From NCBI GenBank assembly GCA_012271025.1, contig JAAXHF010000654.1, forward strand, positions 1-8,388: a DNA stretch of 8,388 nt, given 5' to 3'. The notes under the pieces were generated by a model. The model did no database searches and was not told the DNA's origin. It worked only from the letters and a program-made list of their open reading frames with translations. This document shows positions 1-5,088 of this stretch, piece after piece. The translations under genes were made by a program, and so were the position numbers. The DNA is from Deltaproteobacteria bacterium (GTDB lineage Bacteria > Desulfobacterota_B > Binatia > Bin18). The stretch's first letter is position 1; every line of letters starts with the position of its first letter.

Positions 1-350
1 TCCAGCCCGTACAGCGGCATGCCCATCGAGGTGTAGATCACCTCGGCCTGCAAACCGTCCCGGTCCTGGTCGACGATCCGGGCCGCCGGGTCCCAGACAC
101 TGGCCGGCGCGGATTCAAAGCCCTTCCTGTTATGGGCGGCAAGCTCTGCCGACGGCACGCCGGCGCCAAAAAACCCGGCCACCGGAATGGGGGCGATATT
201 CTCACACACAAAGAACTCGCCCTCTCTACCGCCATAGCCCTTGACGGTGTGTGGGGCGCGGTCACGGAACTGCTTGTCCACCCGCTCGGCCCACATGTCC
301 GGGGGCTCCACAAAATGCGAATCTGCCGAAATTACACGCGTATCTGCCAT
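1..350 (-). CDS. Amidohydrolase (amidohydrolase_2 / ACMSD-like family), N-terminal part, cut by left edge
   Basis: This is the first 116 codons of a protein that runs off the left end of the window. It starts at the ATG at 350-348, with a strong AGGAGG ribosome binding site at 363-358, 7 nt away. The N-terminus (VISADSHFVEPPDMW, residues 6-20) is the opening of a large amidohydrolase_2 subfamily in which the usual first-strand HxH is replaced by an AD-x-H-xx-EP arrangement; D10, H12 and E15 are visible. Around residues 94-116 the pattern DQDRDGLQAEVIYTSMGMPL matches the family's 'DxDGxxAEVLYP' strand. Members are TIM-barrel, usually metal-dependent hydrolases or decarboxylases acting in the cytoplasm; the substrate here cannot be told from the N-terminus. 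It diverges from the hydantoinase gene, so the two may share a control region. The family call is firm, but the metal ligands of the C-terminal half lie outside the window. Confidence 0.88.
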   Translation of the reverse strand, partial: MADTRVISADSHFVEPPDMWAERVDKQFRDRAPHTVKGYGGREGEFFVCENIAPIPVAGFFGAGVPSAELAAHNRKGFESAPASVWDPAARIVDQDRDGLQAEVIYTSMGMPLYGL

Positions 351-497
351 AACTCTCCCTCCTTTATGGGTATGGACTGTTGTTGCCACGTACACAACTG
401 CTCTCCCCCTAGCACGTTGGGCGGGGAGATCAAGAGGCGCCGAGCCATTGCATCCGGCGGCCGTTGGGGCAATGATTTCTCCTCGGGGAGGGAAGCC
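351..497. promoter_or_regulatory. Divergent intergenic control region between the amidohydrolase and hydantoinase
   Basis: These 147 bp separate two divergently transcribed amidohydrolase-superfamily genes and must hold the leaders, and probably the promoters, of both. Ribosome binding sites lie at each end (358-363 minus; about 487-493 plus). No convincing sigma-70 -35/-10 pair is visible. A short inverted repeat, GTTGT (379-383) and ACAAC (394-398) with a 10-nt spacer, could be an operator half-site pair, but it is short enough to occur by chance. The regulatory role is inferred from geometry. Confidence 0.4.
358..363 (-). promoter_or_regulatory. Ribosome binding site of the amidohydrolase
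   Basis: AGGAGG on the minus strand, 7 nt before the ATG at 350. It is a near-perfect Shine-Dalgarno match and fixes the start of the partial amidohydrolase. Confidence 0.75.
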
Positions 498-1934
498 ATG
501 TTGGACGTGCTTATTCGTAATGGACAAGTTGTGACGCCGCAGGCGGTCGGTCTGATGGATGTCGGGATTCAGGGCGAACACATCGTTGCCGTGGGTCAGC
601 CGGGGACGCTCAGCGGCGAGGTCAAGCGGGTCATTGACGCCAGTGGAAAAATCGTCATTCCGGGCGGGATCGAACCCCACGCCCACATCGGCATTCCGGT
701 GCCGCCGGACTGGACCGGGCACGCCGATGTCATGACCCAGCCGCCGGAGGCGGCCAGCCGGGCGGCCGCGTTTGGCGGGGTGACGACGATTATTGATTTC
801 ACCGGCGATCTGTCGCGCCCGGCTCTCAGCGGCCAGCGTCGCCGGCCGGTCCTGGAAACGCTCGACCGGCGGCGGGCGGTGTTCCGCGACCACTGTTACA
901 CCGACTTTGCCTTTCATTACATCATTGCCGGCCGGGCCGCCGGCCACGCGATCGGTCAGATCCGTGAGGCGCTCGAAGAGGGGGTCGGCAGCTTCAAGAT
1001 TTTCACCACCATGGAGATTCGGGTTCCGTACGGCCACCTGTTCGGCATCTTCAGCGAGGTGGCCAAGCACGGCGGGATAATGGCGGTCCACGCCGAGGAT
1101 GACGAGATCGTGTCGTACATGACCGACACGCTCAAGCGCGAGGGCCGCGCCCAGGCGCACAACATCCACCTGGTGCACAACAACATGTCCGAGGACATTG
1201 CCTTTCGGACCGTCATCCGGCTGGCCAAATACGCCGGCGTGGGGCTGTACTTTGTCCACACCACCGCCAAGGAAGGCGTGGCCGCCATTGCCGAGGCGCG
1301 GGCCCAAGGGCAGCCGGTGTACGGCGAAGCGCTCCACCACTATCTGGAGTTCACCTGCGAAGACTACAAAAAGCCGGGCGGCACGGCGATTCACACCTAC
1401 CCGGCCATCAAGTACGCCGACGACCGGGACGCCTTGCTGGCCGGACTCATGGACGGCCGCCTGGCCACCACCGCCACCGATGAATATACGACCTTCAAGG
1501 GCCCCAAGCTGTTTGGCGATACGATTGAGACGGTGTGTGGCGGGCACAACGGCATTGAGACCCGCCTGCCGGTCGCCTTTACCAAGTTTGTGGCCGAGCG
1601 TAACATGCCGCTCCAGCGCTTTGCCGAGATCACCTCGACCAACGCCGCCAAACTGCTCGGTCTGTATCCGCAGAAGGGTGTGATCCAGCCGGGCAGCGAC
1701 GCCGATATCGTGCTCATGGACCCGAACCTGCACAAGACGCTCAGCCTGAGCGATCTGCACGCCGACTCGGACTACAGCATCTGGGACGGCTATCGGTGCC
1801 AGGGTTATCCGGCGCTGACCATGCTGCGGGGCAAGGTCATTGTTGAGGACGGCAAGCTGGTGGGCAGCGAGCGGGACGGGCGGTGGGTCAAGCGCAGGGT
1901 GGAGAACAGCGTGCTGGCCAGACCGACCGTGTAG
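498..1934 (+). CDS. Hydantoinase / dihydropyrimidinase-family cyclic amidohydrolase
   Basis: A 478-aa cytoplasmic metalloenzyme of the D-hydantoinase/dihydropyrimidinase family, which hydrolyses cyclic amides (hydantoins, dihydropyrimidines) using two metal ions. The start is the ATG at 498, preceded by GGAGGGA at 487-493; the reading frame is open further upstream, but that part has no family similarity and overlaps the divergent gene. The N-terminus MLDVLIRNGQVV is the family's first beta-sandwich strand. Likely metal ligands are all present: H61 and H63 (GGIEPHAH), the carboxylated lysine K167 (SFKIF), H198 (AVHAEDD), H254 (YFVHTT) and D328 (TATDEY). The GIETRLP signature is at 352-358, and the late TSTNAAKLLGLYPQKG and GSDADIVLMDP segments are typical. 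Oddities: TDE replaces the common TDH after the ligand Asp, and EALHHYL stands where relatives often have a TCPQYL-type motif. The true substrate may therefore differ from hydantoin. Tam follows after 10 nt, so the two are probably co-transcribed. Confidence 0.9.
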   Translation: MLDVLIRNGQVVTPQAVGLMDVGIQGEHIVAVGQPGTLSGEVKRVIDASGKIVIPGGIEPHAHIGIPVPPDWTGHADVMTQPPEAASRAAAFGGVTTIIDFTGDLSRPALSGQRRRPVLETLDRRRAVFRDHCYTDFAFHYIIAGRAAGHAIGQIREALEEGVGSFKIFTTMEIRVPYGHLFGIFSEVAKHGGIMAVHAEDDEIVSYMTDTLKREGRAQAHNIHLVHNNMSEDIAFRTVIRLAKYAGVGLYFVHTTAKEGVAAIAEARAQGQPVYGEALHHYLEFTCEDYKKPGGTAIHTYPAIKYADDRDALLAGLMDGRLATTATDEYTTFKGPKLFGDTIETVCGGHNGIETRLPVAFTKFVAERNMPLQRFAEITSTNAAKLLGLYPQKGVIQPGSDADIVLMDPNLHKTLSLSDLHADSDYSIWDGYRCQGYPALTMLRGKVIVEDGKLVGSERDGRWVKRRVENSVLARPTV

Positions 1935-1944
1935 AGCGGCAGGC

Positions 1945-2721
1945 ATGAACCGCTGGGATCCCCACCAGTACCAACGCTTCGGCCGCGAACGCGCGCAGCC
2001 CTTCTTCGACCTCGTCGGCCGCATCCCTGACGACCGCCAAGTCCACACCGCCGCCGACCTGGGCTGTGGCCCCGGCACGCTGACCCAGACCCTGTGTGCG
2101 CGCTGGCCCGAGGCCACAGTCTACGGCGTCGATAATTCTCCCCACATGCTGGAAAAGGCCGGCCAACTCGCGGCCCATCCCCGGCTGCATTTCATTCAGG
2201 CCGACCTGGCCGTCTGGCAGCCCGAACACCGGCTCGATTGTATTGTCTCGAACGCCGCCCTGCAGTGGGTACCCGACCATGCCCGCGTCCTCCCCCACCT
2301 TCTCAGCTTGCTTGCCCCGCACGGCGTACTGGCCGTTCAGATGCCGCGTAACTTCTATCAGCCCGCCCACCGTCTGCTGTACGAGCTGGTCCGCCAAGAC
2401 CCGTGGGCGACCTGGCTCGACTCCTGGGAGGAGCGCTACTTTGTAGAGGCGCCGGACTGGTACGCCCAGACCGTGCGGCGGGCCGGCTTCGGGGTCGAGG
2501 TGTGGGAAACGATCTACCACCATCTGCTCGACGGCCGGGATGCGGTTCTCGAATGGATGAAGGGCACGGCGCTGCGCCCCGTTCTCAGCCGGCTGCCCGA
2601 GCAGCAGCACGGAGCCTTCCTGGCCGTCTACGGCGAGCGTCTTGCCGCCGCCTACCCGCCGGGTCCGCACGGCACACCGTTTCCGTTTCGCCGCCTGTTT
2701 TTTATTGCTCAGCGGGCGTAG
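1945..2721 (+). CDS. tam: Trans-aconitate 2-methyltransferase
   Basis: A 258-aa class I SAM-dependent methyltransferase that closely resembles E. coli Tam (about 252 aa) along its whole length. Tam methylates trans-aconitate, a spontaneous by-product of the citrate cycle that inhibits aconitase, to its monomethyl ester. SAM motif I is DLGCGPG (38-44); the acidic residue ending strand beta 2 is D63 (VYGVDNSP). The Tam-like stretches NAALQWVPDH (103-112), GVLAVQMPRNF (127-137), YHHLLDGRDAVLEW (191-204) and ALRPVL (209-214) are all present. The start at 1945 gives the characteristic MNRWDPHQYQRF opening; the frame is open further upstream but overlaps the hydantoinase and has no similarity. It begins 10 nt after the hydantoinase stop, which suggests one transcript. 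Trans-aconitate as substrate is inferred from similarity. Confidence 0.9.
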   Translation: MNRWDPHQYQRFGRERAQPFFDLVGRIPDDRQVHTAADLGCGPGTLTQTLCARWPEATVYGVDNSPHMLEKAGQLAAHPRLHFIQADLAVWQPEHRLDCIVSNAALQWVPDHARVLPHLLSLLAPHGVLAVQMPRNFYQPAHRLLYELVRQDPWATWLDSWEERYFVEAPDWYAQTVRRAGFGVEVWETIYHHLLDGRDAVLEWMKGTALRPVLSRLPEQQHGAFLAVYGERLAAAYPPGPHGTPFPFRRLFFIAQRA

Positions 2722-2877
2722 CAGCGGTGGCGGGCGCTCATATGCTGCCGTAGGCACGCAGCAAACAGTAGTGGTCCACCAACATGATGCTGGATGTTGA
2801 CGCTCGGTGAGAACGAGAACCAGCCTATTGCGAAGCCTCACACGCTTTCATCTCGACAGATCATCAACATTGCCCAG
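2722..2877. other. Convergent intergenic region with short stem-loops
   Basis: This 156-bp gap lies between the convergent ends of tam (+) and the PIN-domain gene (-). It holds two small inverted repeats. One is at 2743-2760: TGCTGCC and GGCA-GCA around a 3-nt GTA loop, with a single bulged base. The other is CAACAT (2780-2785) with ATGTTG (2794-2799) and an 8-nt loop. Either could end transcription or stabilise mRNA ends, but neither is followed by a T-run in either direction, so an intrinsic terminator is not supported. No coding sequence is seen. Confidence 0.35.
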
Positions 2878-3330
2878 CTACAAGGTCTGGAGATACGTAA
2901 AATTGATTGCCGCTTCCTCGCCTTTTTGCAGAGCAGCACTGTAAAGCTCGAGATCTACAGTGATCAGCGGCCTTTCTGCGGAGACGACCTCCAGGAGTGC
3001 GGCGTCAGTCAACCCGAGTCTCATGAAAGCACAGTTGCGCGCGGCGGTGGCACTGGAGACGACGCTTTCCTGGCTTGCTTCGATGAGGCTGCGAAGCCTA
3101 TCGAGAAATCGAGTGTCTTGGGGTTGCTCAAGCAGATTAGACGCTTCGGTAAGCGTGTTCGGCGTTACAAATACTCGGTCCAGCGCTTCAACTATCCTGA
3201 GTAGACGGTCGTAATCTTCCGGTGTGAATGTTCGCGTCCGGCGGTGGGTGGCGACCAATCGCCGCTCTACCGAGCCGACGACAAGCAGGACGAGCAGATT
3301 CGCGTCAATGAACGCTCCGGCGGGACGCAT
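2878..3330 (-). CDS. PIN-domain nuclease, probable toxin of a toxin-antitoxin-type pair
   Basis: A 150-aa protein with the PIN fold, a magnesium-dependent RNase domain typical of VapC-type toxins. The four conserved acidic positions can be assigned: D9 (AFIDANLLVLLVVG), E62 (TLTEASNLL), D109 (LGLTDAALLE) and D126 (LITVDLELYSAAL). It is slightly longer than a typical VapC (about 130 aa), with an insert at residues 22-50 containing RRTRTFTPEDYDRLL. That build is shared by a PIN subgroup not always coupled to a standard VapB. The ATG at 3330 is only 4 nt after the stop of the 101-aa gene, so translation is probably coupled; no strong Shine-Dalgarno is visible. Base composition is visibly less G+C-rich than the flanking catabolic genes, which hints at acquisition. 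PIN membership is fairly sure; toxicity is inference. Confidence 0.82.
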   Translation of the reverse strand: MRPAGAFIDANLLVLLVVGSVERRLVATHRRTRTFTPEDYDRLLRIVEALDRVFVTPNTLTEASNLLEQPQDTRFLDRLRSLIEASQESVVSSATAARNCAFMRLGLTDAALLEVVSAERPLITVDLELYSAALQKGEEAAINFTYLQTL

Positions 3331-3334
3331 CGGC

Positions 3335-3640
3335 TCAATTCGCGGCGGGCAGAGTACGATGGGTCATGGAGACGACACGACCGGTATCGTCATCAATTTG
3401 AACGACCTTGAAGGAACGGCCCTTCCATGTGGGGGGAGCTCCAGTGGCGGCCCTTTTTAATTCCGACGCGAGGCCCGGTTCCATCCGATCCCACGGTCGA
3501 GAGAAGCCAATCGTTACTTTCCAGGCTTTTTCCGCATCGTCGAACACAACCTCTTCGAGGCCGACGTTCTCAATGCCATCGTCGGCAAACAGTTCGGTGG
3601 TGTATTCTCTTGCCATTCGCACGGCCTCTTTCACGTCCAT
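3335..3640 (-). CDS. Hypothetical protein, candidate partner/antitoxin of the PIN-domain protein
   Basis: A 101-aa protein with no family I can name with certainty. It opens with a helix-like, charged stretch (MDVKEAVRMAREYTTELFADD), followed by probable beta strands: VGLEEVVFDDAEKAWKVTIGF (about 26-46) and a late FKVVQIDDDTGRVVSM (about 78-93). There is no obvious ribbon-helix-helix, AbrB or HTH DNA-binding motif of the usual VapB antitoxins, and no signal peptide or membrane segment. The start at 3640 has a GGAG at 3650-3647, 6 nt away. Position argues for a functional link: it lies immediately upstream of the PIN gene, 4 nt apart, in the usual antitoxin-first order. The LLM oxidoreductase gene ends 47 nt upstream on the same strand. 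It could equally be an uncharacterised partner that is not an antitoxin. Confidence 0.72.
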   Translation of the reverse strand: MDVKEAVRMAREYTTELFADDGIENVGLEEVVFDDAEKAWKVTIGFSRPWDRMEPGLASELKRAATGAPPTWKGRSFKVVQIDDDTGRVVSMTHRTLPAAN

Positions 3641-3646
3641 TTGAAT

Positions 3647-3650
3647 CTCC
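3647..3650 (-). promoter_or_regulatory. Ribosome binding site of the 101-aa gene
   Basis: GGAG on the minus strand, 6 nt before the ATG at 3640. It supports independent translation initiation of the candidate antitoxin, whereas the PIN gene behind it lacks a strong site and probably depends on coupling. Confidence 0.55.
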
Positions 3651-3668
3651 AGCTCCGTGGTGCCGTCT

Positions 3669-3683
3669 TCACTCTCGGAGTGA
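3669..3683. other. Short stem-loop between the LLM gene and the 101-aa gene
   Basis: TCACTC (3669-3674) and GAGTGA (3678-3683) form a perfect 6-bp stem with a TCG loop just after the LLM stop codon. There is no T-run, so it is not a standard terminator. It could reduce read-through into the 101-aa/PIN pair or act as a binding site; it could also be chance. Confidence 0.3.
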
Positions 3684-3687
3684 ATAC

Positions 3688-4698
3688 CTAGCCGTTCCGA
3701 AAATGCGGGATCACGTGCGTGCCCATCAGCTCAAGCACACGGTAGGCGTGGTAGGCTTCCATGCCCGGCCACCAGATGCGGAAAATGAAATGGTTGACGC
3801 CCAGCCGCTCCCGATGGGCTTCAATCTGCTGAATCACGTCGTCTACGCTGCCCAGGATGAAACGGTCGTGGGCCAAGGCTTCAAACGGCACCCGAAACGA
3901 CTCCTGGCCCGGCATGGCCTTGTCCTGTCCCCAGTCGGCGTAGGCCTGATATTTGGGTTCGAGATACGGCTGAGCCACCCGCACGGCTTCGTCCCGGGTG
4001 GTGGCCAAGTGCATCTCCTTGATGATGGGAAAATCTGACGGGGGGTCAGCCTTGGCCTCTTTGAGCGCCGCTGTGTAGACCCCCATCTGGCGTGCGAGCG
4101 TAGACAGGGTGGCGTGCGGGTTGAGCAGCCAGGCGCAGCCCAGACGGCCCGCCCGGGCAACCGCGCTATCGTGATTGGCCGCAATCCAGATCGGGGGGTG
4201 GGGCTTCTGGACCGGGCGGATGGTGCAGGTGCCGCCGCTCAGCGAGAAGTGCTGACCGGCAAAGCTCACCTCGTCTTCGGTCCACAGCCGACGGACCAGC
4301 TCCAGGGCTTCGAGAAAGCGGCCGGTACGATCCCGCCGGGTGGTATTGAACGCCTCATACTCAATGCCCCGGTAGCCCAGCCCCAGCCCGAACACCACCC
4401 GTCCGTCGCTGATAACGTCCAGCGAGGCCACGTCTTCGGCCAGCCCGACCGGGCTGTACAGCGGCAGCAGCACAATCGACAGGATGAGGTCCATCGAACC
4501 GCTCTCGGCCGCCAGCCGTGCCAGCAGCGGAATGCTCTGCAGGTTCTGGTACGGCGGCGACAGAAAGTGCTGGCCGCAGGCAATCGAATCAAAGCCGGCA
4601 TCCCGCGCCAGACGGGTGAGTTGGAGCGTTTCGCGGAACCGTTTGGTGGGCGAGTCGGTCCGTGGGTGCTGGGGCATGACCATAATGCCGAACTTCAT
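3688..4698 (-). CDS. LLM-class flavin-dependent oxidoreductase (bacterial luciferase-like)
   Basis: A 336-aa TIM-barrel oxidoreductase of the luciferase-like monooxygenase superfamily; members use FMN or F420 to oxidise or oxygenate small organic substrates in the cytoplasm. Family landmarks are MKFGIMVMPQ (1-10), TRLARDAGFDSIACGQHF (28-45), the AEDVASLDVISDGRVVFGLGLGYRGIEYEAFN block (87-118), GRFLEALELVRRLWTED (126-142), KPHPPIWIAANHDSAVARAGRLG (165-187) and the C-terminal GSVDDVIQQI (283-292). The length is normal. A G-run (GGGGGG at 4711-4706) 7 nt upstream can serve as Shine-Dalgarno. The DUF1330 gene ends 22 nt upstream on the same strand, so the two are probably co-transcribed. Whether the cofactor is FMN or F420, and what the substrate is, cannot be read from the sequence. 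Confidence 0.9.
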   Translation of the reverse strand: MKFGIMVMPQHPRTDSPTKRFRETLQLTRLARDAGFDSIACGQHFLSPPYQNLQSIPLLARLAAESGSMDLILSIVLLPLYSPVGLAEDVASLDVISDGRVVFGLGLGYRGIEYEAFNTTRRDRTGRFLEALELVRRLWTEDEVSFAGQHFSLSGGTCTIRPVQKPHPPIWIAANHDSAVARAGRLGCAWLLNPHATLSTLARQMGVYTAALKEAKADPPSDFPIIKEMHLATTRDEAVRVAQPYLEPKYQAYADWGQDKAMPGQESFRVPFEALAHDRFILGSVDDVIQQIEAHRERLGVNHFIFRIWWPGMEAYHAYRVLELMGTHVIPHFRNG

Positions 4699-4720
4699 CG
4701 CTACGCCCCCCGTGTGTCGC

Positions 4721-5014
4721 TTATTCCTGATACAGCGTGATCTCTAAATCCGCATACGCCTCGTGGCGCAGCGGCAACACAGCCTGATAGTCGGGGTCGG
4801 CATACCAGGCGTCGACCGCAGCTTTATCCGGGAAACGGACCACGATACCGACCTGATACTCTTTTGCACCGTGCAGCTTGCCGAGGCCGCCGCCCCGGGC
4901 CAGGATTTCCCCGCCGTGCTTGGCGATGACCGTCCGGGCCGTCTGTTGGTATTGCTTCAGCGTCTCAGCCTTTGTCGGATCGGGATTGCCTTGAACCAGA
5001 ACCATGACACTCAT
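4721..5014 (-). CDS. DUF1330 domain protein
   Basis: A 97-aa protein matching the small DUF1330 family, a dimeric alpha-beta barrel (ferredoxin-like) fold with no settled biochemical role. Visible landmarks are a first strand SVMVLVQGNPDP, a helix rich in polar residues (KAETLKQYQQTARTVIAKHGG, from 15), the central GGEILARGGGLGKLHG (34-49), then VGIVVRFPDKAAVDAWYADPDYQAVLPLRHEAYADLEITLYQ, in which the 'FPD...A..WY.dP.Yq...plR' pattern is characteristic. Three in-frame ATGs lie close together (5020, 5014, 5005). AGGAG at 5026-5022 is only 1 nt from the first but 7 nt from the second, so 5014 is chosen; this also gives the normal family length. It probably forms an operon with the LLM oxidoreductase 22 nt downstream and may help handle or bind that enzyme's product, but that is inference. 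Confidence 0.88.
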   Translation of the reverse strand: MSVMVLVQGNPDPTKAETLKQYQQTARTVIAKHGGEILARGGGLGKLHGAKEYQVGIVVRFPDKAAVDAWYADPDYQAVLPLRHEAYADLEITLYQE

Positions 5015-5021
5015 GAGCATA

Positions 5022-5026
5022 CTCCT
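5022..5026 (-). promoter_or_regulatory. Ribosome binding site deciding the DUF1330 start
   Basis: AGGAG on the minus strand. It touches the ATG at 5020 too closely (1 nt) to serve it, but sits 7 nt before the ATG at 5014, which selects the latter as the start. Confidence 0.6.
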
Positions 5027-5064
5027 TTCGGGGATTCTTGTAGCCGCCGAGTCACGGCTTGTCC

Positions 5065-5088
5065 AGGCGACGCGCGGCCGACGCGCCT
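5065..5088. other. GC-rich hairpin at the 3' end of the PQQ dehydrogenase gene
   Basis: On the minus strand, AGGCG and CGCCT bracket the segment, and an alternative stem GCGCG/CGCGC with a 5-nt loop lies inside it; the structure abuts the TGA of the quinoprotein gene. A second short GCCG/CGGC hairpin follows nearby (about 5044-5056). No T-run follows either. It may weaken read-through into the DUF1330-LLM genes, but it is not a canonical intrinsic terminator. Confidence 0.3.

Noticed and set aside
132..497. Upstream extension of the hydantoinase frame (about 122 extra residues)
   Set aside because: The extension runs antisense through the well-supported divergent amidohydrolase, has no family similarity, and a good RBS plus the typical MLDVLIRNG start lies at 498.
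1888..2841. Long minus-strand open frame (317 codons) opposite tam
   Set aside because: It is antisense to a gene with full-length Tam similarity, and its translation has no recognisable domain; open antisense frames are common in G+C-rich DNA.
3669..3683. Intrinsic terminator after the LLM gene
   Set aside because: The 6-bp stem is perfect but short and no T-run follows, so it is listed only as a stem-loop.
3427..4038. Plus-strand 203-codon frame across the 101-aa gene and the LLM 3' end
   Set aside because: It spans two minus-strand genes and an intergenic gap and shows no domain.
5065..5088. Intrinsic terminator after the PQQ dehydrogenase
   Set aside because: The GC-rich hairpin has no T-tract; rho-dependent or no termination is equally possible.
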